Of a stretch of DNA of 23,905 nt, positions 5,361 to 12,298 are shown piece after piece. The notes beneath the pieces are model-generated. The model did not search any database. It saw only the letters and a program-made list of their open reading frames with translations, and was not told where the DNA came from. Position 1 is the first letter of the stretch, and each line of letters starts with the position of its first letter. The position numbers and the translations under genes are program-made. Location of the stretch: positions 1-23,905 of IMG/VR virus record IMGVR_UViG_3300000567_000023; one strand, written 5' to 3'. The stretch is from a virus.

Positions 5361-5680
5361 CTACCCGGTTCTGCGCCGACACCACCAGCGGCCAGGTCTG
5401 CGGCCAGGTCTTCGACGGCGACACCCAGCGCTGCCCCGCCCACCAAGCCGCAGCCAACCAACGCCAGGCCCAGCGCCGCGGCACCACCACCCAGCGCGGC
5501 TACGGACCCCCGCACCAAGCCCTCCGCACTCAGCTCATCGCACAATGGATACCAGGCCAGCCCTGCGCACACTGTGGAAGACCCATGACCGACCGGAACG
5601 ACCTCGACCTCGCCCACACACCCGACCGCACCGGATACCGCGGACTCGCACACTCAGCCTGCAACAGGGGCAACCGATGA
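5357..5680 (+). CDS. HNH endonuclease
   Basis: ATG 5357 overlaps the upstream stop by 4 nt; the frame is open a little further upstream, but this start fits the gene chain. The protein is 107 aa. An N-terminal Cys/His set (C6, C15, C26, H29) precedes a basic region (QRQAQRRGTTTQRGYG). The HNH domain is C-terminal: CAHC at 70-73 (zinc), DLAH at 84-87 carrying the first active-site His, then RTGYRGLAHSACNRGN at 91-106 with H99 and C102/N103. HNH proteins beside terminase genes are known to assist DNA cleavage for packaging in HK97-type phages; the terminase genes start about 600 nt downstream. A free-standing homing role is the alternative. Confidence 0.85.
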   Translation: MTTRFCADTTSGQVCGQVFDGDTQRCPAHQAAANQRQAQRRGTTTQRGYGPPHQALRTQLIAQWIPGQPCAHCGRPMTDRNDLDLAHTPDRTGYRGLAHSACNRGNR

Positions 5681-5865
5681 GCGACGGCACGCCAATCCTG
5701 ACCGAGCAGCGCACCGACCGCGCCGGCACCTACACCTGCGAGTGGTACTGCCAGCCACCCGCCCAAGGCATCACCCACCGCGTCACGGACTGCACATGGA
5801 CACCCGACCACAAGACACGCAAGATCTACGCCATCGCGCTAGGCCAGGGCCGCGACCAGCGATGA
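5677..5865 (+). CDS. Small hypothetical protein, 62 aa
   Basis: ATG 5677 overlaps the HNH gene stop (ATGA). The product starts MSDGTPILTEQRTDRAG and has three cysteines in CEWYC and TDCTW, with aromatic residues nearby. It ends in a basic KTRKIYAIALGQGRDQR stretch. I recognise no family. The evidence for coding is its place in the overlap chain, with matching 4-nt junctions on both sides. Confidence 0.55.
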   Translation: MSDGTPILTEQRTDRAGTYTCEWYCQPPAQGITHRVTDCTWTPDHKTRKIYAIALGQGRDQR

Positions 5866-6083
5866 CCAGCGACGAGCTGCCCGGCGACCGCCGCTGGCAC
5901 CACCACCCCCACCGGCACACAGCCAAGACCAGCCACCACCACACCCGCAAAACCAGCCACCACGCCAAGCCACGCAAACCAGCACGCAGCGGAGGCGGCG
6001 CACTCAAGCCAGCACGACCCAAGGCACACACCCACCCCAAGCACGTCCCCACCAAAGCCAACCCACTCACCAGCCGCAAGTGA
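5862..6083 (+). CDS. His/Lys-rich basic protein, 73 aa
   Basis: ATG 5862 overlaps the preceding stop (ATGA 5862-5865). After MTSDELPGDRRW the sequence is dominated by His, Lys, Arg, Pro and Thr (HHHPHRHTAKTSHHHTRKTS, then KPRKPARSGGG and KPARPKAHTHPKH). It has no hydrophobic core and should be disordered and strongly basic. It might bind nucleic acid or metal. The coding strand is strongly A/C-rich and T-poor, and this bias continues past the stop into the non-coding gap. A non-coding origin is therefore possible, but the overlap favours a gene. Confidence 0.45.
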   Translation: MTSDELPGDRRWHHHPHRHTAKTSHHHTRKTSHHAKPRKPARSGGGALKPARPKAHTHPKHVPTKANPLTSRK

Positions 6084-6264
6084 ATCCCACACCAGAAACA
6101 ACAGGCAATGGCAACCACACACCAGGGAATGGGAATGGCACGCGAAACACACGCACATAACACTCCGTGCATATTGCGATTCTTTAAAGATCATGGTGCC
6201 CCGAGGACCCTGCTCCCCCTGATCCCCCTCCCCGGTAACAGCCGGGCGCGTTTTTGGGCTGCCG
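6084..6264 (+). promoter_or_regulatory. Early/late junction: non-coding gap with direct repeats, palindrome and possible terminator
   Basis: No gene is seen here. CAGGCAATGGCAA (6102-6114) and CAGGGAATGGGAA (6123-6135) are direct repeats 21 bp apart, two helical turns. Around 6151-6195 is the most AT-rich spot of the neighbourhood, with CATAAC, GCATATTGC and the perfect palindrome TCTTTAAAGA (6181-6190). A late promoter is likely, but I cannot assign a -35/-10 pair. CCCGG-TAACAG-CCGGG at 6231-6246, followed by TTTTT at 6251-6255, resembles a weak intrinsic terminator just before the small terminase start. Confidence 0.45.
6231..6255 (+). terminator. Possible weak intrinsic terminator or leader hairpin
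   Basis: A 5-bp GC stem (6231-6235 with 6242-6246), a 6-nt loop, then CGCG and five T residues. The T-run is separated from the stem by 4 nt, which weakens the case. It ends 9 nt before the GTG of the small terminase, so it could instead mask that gene's ribosome binding region, where no good Shine-Dalgarno is seen. Confidence 0.35.
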
Positions 6265-6771
6265 GTGCCGCGGGCGCCTAAGCCGGCTGGGATGGCGGTG
6301 GATCCGCGGAATGGCGCGCGGGTGGTGCTGCCGTCGGTGCCGCTGGCGCGGTTCAGCTTGCCGAAGCGGAGCGATGGGCTGGCTTATGATCTGCGGACGC
6401 GGCGGATGTGGGGTTCGCTGTGGGCTGATGCGCGCCTGTCGTCGGTGCTCAGTCCGGTGGATCGTGAGCTGGTGATCCGGTGGGCGCAGTCGGTGGATGA
6501 CTGGTTGAAGGCGCTGGCGTTGGGGCGGGCGTCGCCGGTGACGACGGGGTCGATGGGTCAGGATGTTGCGTCGCCGTATTTTGCTATTGCGGGGCAGGCT
6601 CTGGCGGTTGCGGAGCGGTGTGAGGCGCAGATTGGTGTGGGTGCGCTCAACCGGGCAAGGCTGGGGATTGCTTTGCTGGCGGAGGCGCGGTCGCTGGTGG
6701 ATTTGTCGGCGGGTTTCCCTGGTGATGGAGGTGGGGATAGTGGCGGAGAGCCGGACCCTCGGCTTGGATGA
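6265..6771 (+). CDS. Terminase small subunit (P27-like)
   Basis: The frame opens after a stop at 6220, and the first usable start is GTG 6265, giving 168 aa beginning MPRAPKP, a usual opening for this family. The Shine-Dalgarno is poor. The core from about residue 60 (LSPVDRELVIRWAQSVDDWL, then TTGSMGQDVASPYFAIAGQA, then ALNRARLGIALL) follows the P27 pattern: a central helix pair, a G-x-x-x-SP segment and an R-rich final helix. The small subunit recognises phage DNA and regulates the large subunit motor. It overlaps the next gene by 32 nt. The assignment rests on pattern and position. Confidence 0.72.
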   Translation: MPRAPKPAGMAVDPRNGARVVLPSVPLARFSLPKRSDGLAYDLRTRRMWGSLWADARLSSVLSPVDRELVIRWAQSVDDWLKALALGRASPVTTGSMGQDVASPYFAIAGQALAVAERCEAQIGVGALNRARLGIALLAEARSLVDLSAGFPGDGGGDSGGEPDPRLG

Positions 6772-7207
6772 GTTCCTGGCCGCACGCCTCGACGAAGACG
6801 AAGCAGCCGCGAAGCTGGCTGCCCGCGAAGGCGGCACCTGGACGCAGGATGATCCTGAACGGCACCCCGGCTCGATCTCCAGCCTCGGCGGCCCGGTCGT
6901 GTACGACGAAGACGCGCCAGACGAGAACCAGGCACCGCACATCGCGCGGCATGATCCGGCGCGGGTGCTCCGCGAGGTCGCAGCCGGACGGAAGCGGCTG
7001 GCCGAGCACGAGCACTCGCCGAACCCGTACGGCGCCCTGGACTACGGCCCGGACCCCGGCTTCGGATGCAAGACCTGCCACGTCGTGCATGACGAGTACT
7101 ACAACGGCGGCTGGTGCCAGACCCTGCGCATCGACGCCGAAGTTTTCAGCGACCATCCGGACTACGCGGCGAAGTGGGCACCGGATGACCTGTCCGCCGT
7201 GTCCTGA
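6740..7207 (+). CDS. DUF6221-like protein
   Basis: GTG 6740 is preferred because GGAGG lies 8 nt upstream; ATG 6725 is an in-frame alternative. The 155-aa product begins with LDEFLAARLDEDEAAAKLAA, then HIARHDPARVLREVAAGRKR at about 67-86, and ends with CKTCHVVHDEYYNGGWCQTL and FSDHPDYAAKWAPDD. I recognise this arrangement from memory as the DUF6221 family, common in Streptomyces chromosomes and actinophages. Its function is unknown. It overlaps both terminase genes (32 nt before, 23 nt after), so it is translated with them. Confidence 0.78.
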   Translation: MAESRTLGLDEFLAARLDEDEAAAKLAAREGGTWTQDDPERHPGSISSLGGPVVYDEDAPDENQAPHIARHDPARVLREVAAGRKRLAEHEHSPNPYGALDYGPDPGFGCKTCHVVHDEYYNGGWCQTLRIDAEVFSDHPDYAAKWAPDDLSAVS

Positions 7208-8810
7208 CTGCGGGTGGTCACCGCCGCCCGGCCAGCTCTGGCCGACCGAAGGCCCGCGCGCGGTCTGGTGGATGCAGACCTACATCATCTGCGGCGAGGG
7301 TGACTGGTACGGCCAGAAGATCACGCTCCGCCAGGATCAGAAACGCTCACTGTACAGGTGGTATGAGTGGTGCGGGCGGTGCGGGCACTGGCGGTACTCC
7401 TGGTGGGTCCGGTCGGAGGCGACCGGCGGCGGGAAGACGACGTTCGTGGCCGGGATCGAAGTTCTCGAGCTGGCCGGCCCGCCGGAGATCGCGCCCGTCA
7501 GCCCGGATATCGTCTCTGCGGCGAACTCGTGGGACCAGGCGAACAAGCTGTTCGGCGCCGCGTCGATCATGTGCGGCGGTCAGGAAGGCCACAAGGTCGA
7601 CGAAAGCCCGCTGCGGGGCTACTTCGAGGTCTACGACTCGAAGATCATCCGGTCGGACGGGCGGCCAGGCGAGATCGTCCGCGTCGCGGCGGTCGCGGCG
7701 ACGAACGAGGGCGGCCTGCCGTCGCTATTCGTGTGCGACGAGGTCCACGAGCTCGGCGACACCGGGGAGGGCCGGGCCCGAATGCACGTCGTGATCGCGA
7801 AGAGCACGAACAAGCGGCAGCTGCGCTGCGAGATCCCGGTCACGGACGCCGGTGGCCAGGTGACCGGCGTCCGGAGGGTGGAACGCGGCCCCGGGCGGAT
7901 CATCGACATCTCAACGGCGGGGTTCGATGTGGATCACAGCCTGTTCGGGTCGATGTACAAGCACGGGAAGGAGGTCGAGCGGGATCCGGGGCTGAATCCG
8001 CGGCTGCTGTTCGAGTGCTGGGAGGCGCCGGAGCACCTGGACTTCGCGGAGGAGGCGGACCGGCGGGCTGCGGTCGCGGCGGCGTCGCCGGCGGCGGGGA
8101 TCTTGTGGAATCCGGCTGACCGCGTGGCCGAGTGGGGTAAGCCGCTGATGCCGGCGCATGAGTGGGGCCGGTATTACGCGAACCGGTGGGAGAAGATCCC
8201 GGAGGATTCGTGGCTGAAGGAGCACCCGGCGGCCTGGGGGAGGTGCAAGGGCACGTGGTCGCTGGCCGGCGATGAGGCGTCGGTGCTGGCGGTTGACATG
8301 TCGCTGACCCGTGACTCGACGGCGGTCGGGACGTTCCGGCTGCTGGCCGACGGGCGGATCGCGGTGACGCAGAAGATCTGGCTGCCGTCGGGCGGCCGGA
8401 TCGATCACCTGGAGGTCTACGAGTATATCGTGACGGCGGCCCGCGGCCTCGGCGACGCGTTCCGGGGCCTGGTGTACGACCCGCGGTTCTTCGAGCTGCC
8501 GGCGCGGATGCTCGAAGACGATGAGGGCCTTGCGGTGATCCAGTTCGACCAGACCGCGGCGCTGATGGCCCCAGCGGTGGGGGAGACGTTCACGGCGATC
8601 ACGGCTGACCCGCCGCAGATCGTGCACGACGGCGACCTCGAGTTCGGCCGTCAGGTCCTGGCGGCAGCGAAGCGGGCGCAGGAACGGGGATTCACGCTGT
8701 CCAAGGGCAAGTCGAAGCGGCGCATCGACGCGGCGGTGAATACCTGCATGGGGGTGTGGGCGATCCGGCGGCTACCGAAACCGATCGACATCCTGAACAC
8801 CATGTGGTGA
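7185..8810 (+). CDS. terL: Terminase large subunit
   Basis: ATG 7185 gives 541 aa; the open frame further upstream only shadows the DUF6221-like gene. The ATPase domain has Walker A ATGGGKTT (79-86), Walker B LFVCDE (181-186) and a coupling-like STAG (243-246). The C-terminal RNase-H-like nuclease domain has VLAVDMSLTRD with D371, LVYDPRFF with D431, and DAAVN with D515 as likely metal-binding acids. It is the packaging motor: it cuts concatemeric DNA and pumps it through the portal. The extreme N-terminus carries CPPCPDCG, and CGRCGHW at 63-69 adds another Cys pair, unusual for TerL, so a small zinc site is possible. Length is normal for HK97-like phages. Confidence 0.92.
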   Translation: MTCPPCPDCGWSPPPGQLWPTEGPRAVWWMQTYIICGEGDWYGQKITLRQDQKRSLYRWYEWCGRCGHWRYSWWVRSEATGGGKTTFVAGIEVLELAGPPEIAPVSPDIVSAANSWDQANKLFGAASIMCGGQEGHKVDESPLRGYFEVYDSKIIRSDGRPGEIVRVAAVAATNEGGLPSLFVCDEVHELGDTGEGRARMHVVIAKSTNKRQLRCEIPVTDAGGQVTGVRRVERGPGRIIDISTAGFDVDHSLFGSMYKHGKEVERDPGLNPRLLFECWEAPEHLDFAEEADRRAAVAAASPAAGILWNPADRVAEWGKPLMPAHEWGRYYANRWEKIPEDSWLKEHPAAWGRCKGTWSLAGDEASVLAVDMSLTRDSTAVGTFRLLADGRIAVTQKIWLPSGGRIDHLEVYEYIVTAARGLGDAFRGLVYDPRFFELPARMLEDDEGLAVIQFDQTAALMAPAVGETFTAITADPPQIVHDGDLEFGRQVLAAAKRAQERGFTLSKGKSKRRIDAAVNTCMGVWAIRRLPKPIDILNTMW

Positions 8811-8820
8811 GGAGAGCGGC

Positions 8821-8994
8821 GTGAACTTCTGTGAGTGGCATGCGCCGACCGGGTGGAAGCTCGGGACGCTGTGCCCTGAGTGCGGGCATTCGGATCTCGT
8901 GCACGTCGGTACGAAGCATTGCCCGGTCTGCGAGCTGGTGTGGCAGGCGTCTCGGGCTGGCAGGCTGCATCTGGCGCGCGTCGAAGGCTTCTAA
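8821..8994 (+). CDS. Zinc-ribbon mini-protein, 57 aa
   Basis: GTG 8821 sits behind GAGGAG and 10 nt after the terminase stop. The frame ends TAA 8992-8994. The protein has C4 and a double CxxC: CPEC at 18-21 and CPVC at 34-37 with H23 and H33 nearby, a classic treble-clef or ribbon spacing for one zinc. The rest (LVWQASRAGRLHLARVEGF) is a short helix. No named family is recognised. Small zinc-ribbon proteins next to terminase or portal genes are common in actinophages. Confidence 0.72.
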   Translation: MNFCEWHAPTGWKLGTLCPECGHSDLVHVGTKHCPVCELVWQASRAGRLHLARVEGF

Positions 8995-9037
8995 TAGCCG
9001 TGATCACCGTTGCTGTGCTGGCTGTGGCATCCTTGCG

Positions 9038-9051
9038 GTAACGACCGTTAG
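9038..9051. promoter_or_regulatory. Near-palindromic 14-bp motif, copy 1
   Basis: GTAACGACCGTTAG lies in the 77-bp gap between the zinc-ribbon gene and the membrane protein gene. It is two changes from the perfect palindrome GTAACGATCGTTAC. A sister copy lies at 12297-12310 beside the capsid promoter. It may be an operator or a promoter-associated site. Confidence 0.35.
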
Positions 9052-9071
9052 TCCTGACCTGTGGCAGGTGC

Positions 9072-9305
9072 GTGTTGGCTGTTGTCTCGCATGGCCGCCC
9101 GGCGATCGGCGTCTCATGGCGTGCCGGGCTCGGCCGCGCGGCGGAGCTGGTGGGTGCGGTTGCGGGGCGGGTACTGGGGTGGTCGCGGTCGGTGCCGGGT
9201 GTCGGCGGCGCGGCCCTGGTGAGTTACGGGGCGTGGGCCGTGTTCAGGCCGGCCGGGTTCATGGTCGCTGGAGCGTTCTGCCTGATGCTGGACCAGCGGC
9301 TCTAG
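9072..9305 (+). CDS. Small membrane protein upstream of portal, 77 aa
   Basis: GTG 9072 follows GGCAGGTG; no ATG is in frame. The C-terminal half has two hydrophobic runs, ALVSYGAWAVF and GFMVAGAFCLML, ending in DQRL. This layout (SYGAW ... PAGF-x-VAG ... D-x-RL) is one I recall from small proteins between terminase and portal in actinobacterial prophages. Its role is unknown. The stop abuts the GTG of the portal gene directly, so the two are probably translated together. The N-terminal 30 residues are basic and uninformative. Confidence 0.65.
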   Translation: MLAVVSHGRPAIGVSWRAGLGRAAELVGAVAGRVLGWSRSVPGVGGAALVSYGAWAVFRPAGFMVAGAFCLMLDQRL

Positions 9306-10526
9306 GTGGGTGTCTTCGCCGGGCCGAAACCGGGTTACGAGCGTTCCGAGCGGAGTCGTCAGCTTGAGCAGCGGATGCTCACGTTCATCTCGCCGCCGGT
9401 CGGGCCGTACACCCAGGCGCTGCAGGATCACGCGGCCGGTGACCCGGACGGGGCGCTGCACCATTCGGCGTGGTGGTCGTGCTCGGATCTGATCTCCTCG
9501 ACGATGGCGATGCTGACCCCGTGGGCGTATGAGGGACCCGGGTACGGCGCCGGGTCGGCAACGCGGGTCAGCAGGCAGCCGCAGATCCTGCAGTGGCCGG
9601 GCGCGCATGACGACATTTACGACTTCATTTACATGGGGACGATGGCTAACTGCCTGAAAGGGACGCAGTACGGGCAGGTCGCGGCGCGGGACCGGCTGAT
9701 GCTGCCGACTCAGGTGGAGCTCGAGAACCCCGGCCTCGTGCACGTGCGCAGGCTGCAGGACGGCACGTATGAGACGAAGTTCCGGTCTGAGGTCATTCCT
9801 GATGAGCGGCTGTGGCGGAAGGCGATGTTCCGGTGGCCGGGCAGCCCGATCGGGATGTCGCCGGTGATGTACGGGGTGCGGGCGACGAGGCTGGGTCTGG
9901 CGGCAGAGCAGTTCGGTTCGCAGTACTTCGAGGACGGCGGCCACCCCAGCGGCCTGCTGACCAACGACAAGGTCGACGAGGTCAGCCTGAAGGACGCGCA
10001 GACGCTGAAGGCCCGGTTTATGGCCGCCCTGCACGGGAGCCGTGAGCCGGTGGTGCTCGGCGGCGGGTGGAAGTATGACCAGATCCAGATCCATCCAGAC
10101 GAGTCGCAGTTCCTCGCCACGCAGAAACTCTCCGACTCCAAGGTGTGCCGGTTCATGCGGGTCGCGCCGGAGATGGTGGGCTGCGAGTCCGAGGGTTCGG
10201 CGATCACGTATGCGAATGTGGAGCAGCGGGCGCTCTCGTTTTTGACGTACACGATGTTCCGGTGGATCAAGAAGTGGGAGATGTGGTGGGGCGCCTGTCT
10301 GCCGCCGGGGCAGTACTGCAAGTTTGACCTGGACTCGCTGCTGCGGGTCGACTTCCAGACGTTGTGGACCGGGCTGCATATGGCGGTCGGGTCGCGGATC
10401 ATCACGCAGGATGAGGGCCGGGAGATCGTGGACCGGGCGCCGCTGACGCCGGATCAGAAGGAAATGATCGACGCGCTCGTAACCCCCTTGCCGCCACCCG
10501 TCGCCCCCGTTAGGCAGGGCGAATGA
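9306..10526 (+). CDS. Portal protein (HK97 type)
   Basis: GTG 9306 immediately follows the preceding stop; the protein has 406 aa, a usual length. The N-terminal HSAWWSCSDLISSTMAMLTP and the central GSPIGMSPVMYGVRATRLGL, EQFGSQYFEDGGHPSGLL, SQFLATQKLSDSKVCRFMRV and ITYANVEQRALSFLTYTMFR segments match the HK97/PF04860-type portal. The C-terminus (IITQDEGREIVDRAPLTP) is typical of the clip-to-crown end. Twelve subunits form the ring at the capsid vertex through which the terminase packages DNA and to which the connector binds. Its stop overlaps the next gene (ATGA 10523-10526). Confidence 0.92.
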   Translation: MGVFAGPKPGYERSERSRQLEQRMLTFISPPVGPYTQALQDHAAGDPDGALHHSAWWSCSDLISSTMAMLTPWAYEGPGYGAGSATRVSRQPQILQWPGAHDDIYDFIYMGTMANCLKGTQYGQVAARDRLMLPTQVELENPGLVHVRRLQDGTYETKFRSEVIPDERLWRKAMFRWPGSPIGMSPVMYGVRATRLGLAAEQFGSQYFEDGGHPSGLLTNDKVDEVSLKDAQTLKARFMAALHGSREPVVLGGGWKYDQIQIHPDESQFLATQKLSDSKVCRFMRVAPEMVGCESEGSAITYANVEQRALSFLTYTMFRWIKKWEMWWGACLPPGQYCKFDLDSLLRVDFQTLWTGLHMAVGSRIITQDEGREIVDRAPLTPDQKEMIDALVTPLPPPVAPVRQGE

Positions 10527-10720
10527 GCATGAGGCCCTGCGCGTGCCTGTGCGAGTTCAATCATCCGGGCGTGGCTGTCTGCGACGGGCTGGTGACGGTT
10601 GCAGTGCGGCCCGGTGGTGATCCGCGGCTGCCGGGCTGTCAGCCGTGTGTCGCGGCGACTGGCAATGCGGCTCGGGCCAGCCGGTCGGCAATCTCTGTTG
10701 AGGCAGGGAGAATGAGATGA
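10523..10720 (+). CDS. Cys-rich mini-protein between portal and protease, 65 aa
   Basis: ATG 10523 overlaps the portal stop by 4 nt, and its own TGA overlaps the protease ATG (ATGA 10717-10720). Cysteines at 6, 8, 10, 20, 39 and 42 with H14 (CACLCEFNHPG ... CQPC) form a plausible zinc site. I have seen this C-x-C-x-C ... HPG ... C ... CxxC pattern in small unnamed actinophage proteins. Function is unknown. Both overlaps argue for genuine translation coupled to portal and protease. Confidence 0.68.
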   Translation: MSMRPCACLCEFNHPGVAVCDGLVTVAVRPGGDPRLPGCQPCVAATGNAARASRSAISVEAGRMR

Positions 10721-12153
10721 CGATCATGGACACGCGGGCGGCGATGTCGTCCGCATCGATCAACGACCTGCCCGACTCCGCGTTCGCGTACATAGAGGAC
10801 GGCGGCACCAAGGACGCTGAGGGGAAGACCACGCCGCGGTCGCTGCGGCACTTCCCCGTGCACGATGAGGCGCACGCCAGGAATGCGCTGGCGCGGCTGT
10901 CCACGTCGCCGTTCGGCGACAAGGCACGGCCGAAGGTCCTCGCCGCGTGCAAGAAGTTCGGGATCGAGGTCGACGAGTCAAAGACCGCCGACCAGGCCCG
11001 TTTCGAGCTCCGCCGCCGCCGTCGCGGGTCGATGATCCGGCGGGCTGAGCGGCGCGGGATGACGCTGGAGATGCGGGCGAAGCCGAACGGCAGCGGGGGG
11101 ACGGATTTCTTGTTCACCGGCTACGGGTCGGTGTTCGACGCGCCGTTTGAGATGTGGGATCCGTGGGGCGACCCGTATACGGAGATTGTGCGGCCGGGTG
11201 CGTTCAGCCGGTCGCTGGCGCGGCCCGAGCTGGACGTACCGTTCCTGATCGGGCACAACGACGCGGGTATTCCGCTGGCGCGGACGAGGAACGGGACGCT
11301 GACCCTGTCGCAGGACACTCGCGGGCTGCTGGTCGAGGCGCGGATGGACGGCGGCCGGAGCGATGTGCGGAACCTCGCGTCCGCGGTCGAGCGCGGTGAC
11401 ATGGATGAGATGTCGATCGGGTTCGTCACGATGGGCCAGGAGTGGTCGCCGGACTGGGAGACGCGGGCGATGCTGGATCTGGAACTGCACCGCGGGGATG
11501 TGTCGGCGGTGGCGCTGGGCGCGTCGTCGGCGACGGCGGGGTCGACGATGGTTACGCTGTCGGCCGGCCGGCCGGGTGAGCGGCGGACCCCGACGCAGCC
11601 CTATTCGGCGCACGACGGCGAGACGAACGAATGCCCGGTCTGCCACAGCGTGAACGCCGATTCGGCGCGGCACTGCGACCAGTGCGGGCATGCGATGCAG
11701 CCGAAGGCCGGGCTGAACAACATGACCGGGGTGGAGGACATGAGCCAGCAGTGCTCTAGCTGCTCCGGGTGGAACTCGGCGGATGCGAAGTACTGCGGGA
11801 GCTGCGGGCATGAGCTGGCGGGGGATATGGGTGCGGGGGCTGACCGGTGGTCGGCGGCGGGTGCGGGTGAGCGTCGAGGCGCGTTCCAGGCGGATTACAC
11901 CGACGCGCCGGATTATGACCCGGCTCCGCACGCAGCACCGGGGTCGATGCAATGCCCGTCCAGCTCGTGCACGGTTGCGGGCGGAGCGCTGAACGCACCG
12001 GACGCGAAGTACTGCGATCAGTGCGGCGGGGCGCTGTACGACACCGACGGGAAGATCGTGATCGACGACCAGGGTGTGCCGATCCAGTCGGAGTCGGGCG
12101 ACTCGCTGGCGTTGCGAAGGCGGCGGCTGGAGTTGCTGAAGCTCGCCGGCTAG
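10717..12153 (+). CDS. Prohead protease with N-terminal DUF6582-like domain and three C-terminal zinc ribbons
   Basis: The protein has 478 aa in three parts. Residues about 11-85 (LPDSAFAYIEDGG, GKTTPRSLRHFPVHD, SPFGDKARPKVLAACKKFGI) match my memory of DUF6582. Residues about 115-285 are an HK97-type S78 protease: FTGYGSVFD, EIVRPGAFSRSL, LIGHNDAGIPLART with candidate catalytic H180, MSIGF with candidate S233, and LHRGDVSAVALGAS. Residues 306-323, 346-363 and 413-436 are three zinc ribbons, each of two Cys pairs (CPVC/CDQC, CSSC/CGSC, CPSSSC/CDQC). The protease cleaves the scaffold part of the capsid protein. The ribbons roughly double its usual size and may tether it to capsid, portal or DNA. 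It is coupled to the upstream gene by ATGA. Confidence 0.9.
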   Translation: MTIMDTRAAMSSASINDLPDSAFAYIEDGGTKDAEGKTTPRSLRHFPVHDEAHARNALARLSTSPFGDKARPKVLAACKKFGIEVDESKTADQARFELRRRRRGSMIRRAERRGMTLEMRAKPNGSGGTDFLFTGYGSVFDAPFEMWDPWGDPYTEIVRPGAFSRSLARPELDVPFLIGHNDAGIPLARTRNGTLTLSQDTRGLLVEARMDGGRSDVRNLASAVERGDMDEMSIGFVTMGQEWSPDWETRAMLDLELHRGDVSAVALGASSATAGSTMVTLSAGRPGERRTPTQPYSAHDGETNECPVCHSVNADSARHCDQCGHAMQPKAGLNNMTGVEDMSQQCSSCSGWNSADAKYCGSCGHELAGDMGAGADRWSAAGAGERRGAFQADYTDAPDYDPAPHAAPGSMQCPSSSCTVAGGALNAPDAKYCDQCGGALYDTDGKIVIDDQGVPIQSESGDSLALRRRRLELLKLAG

Positions 12154-12161
12154 TTGTGGTC

Positions 12162-12259
12162 TCATAGAGATGCTCAGTTGGGAGTAAGGCGGGACCCTGG
12201 CCGGTTCTTAGAGGGATCTGACAGGGGTCCCGCTCTATGACCCAGGTTCAAATCCGGCC
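12162..12259 (+). other. Structured RNA-like element between protease and capsid genes
   Basis: An outer stem TCATAGAG (12162-12169) pairs exactly with CTCTATGA (12233-12240). Inside it, 12189-12199 pairs with 12222-12233 (11 bp, one bulged G at 12224). The inner loop contains GGCCGG (12199-12204), complementary to CCGGCC at 12254-12259, so an H-type pseudoknot is possible. No T-run follows. It may be a terminator for the upstream transcript, a processing site or a small RNA. tRNA-like words nearby do not add up to a tRNA. Confidence 0.5.
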
Positions 12260-12268
12260 GCTGTTCGC

Positions 12269-12298
12269 TTGACCCCAGGCTGATCATGCGCCTACAGT
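12269..12298 (+). promoter_or_regulatory. Candidate promoter for the major capsid gene
   Basis: TTGACC at 12269-12274, an 18-nt spacer, then TACAGT at 12293-12298: a good sigma-70/HrdB-like match by eye. Transcription would begin near 12305, about 120 nt before the capsid start, and after the hairpin element. The -10 overlaps the near-palindrome at 12297-12310. Confidence 0.45.

Noticed and set aside
6563-6739. Upstream extension of the DUF6221-like frame
   Set aside because: Arg-rich sequence shadowing the small terminase; GTG 6740 has an ideal ribosome binding site.
6768-7184. Upstream extension of the large terminase frame
   Set aside because: It reads as Ser/Arg/Thr-rich shadow of the DUF6221-like gene, with no terminase similarity.
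12163-12259. Possible tRNA (words like GCTCAGTTGGGAG and GGTTCAAATCC)
   Set aside because: D-arm-like and T-arm-like words are present, but the T-stem does not pair well, no acceptor stem closes around both arms, and no anticodon arm fits. The real pairing is a nested hairpin.
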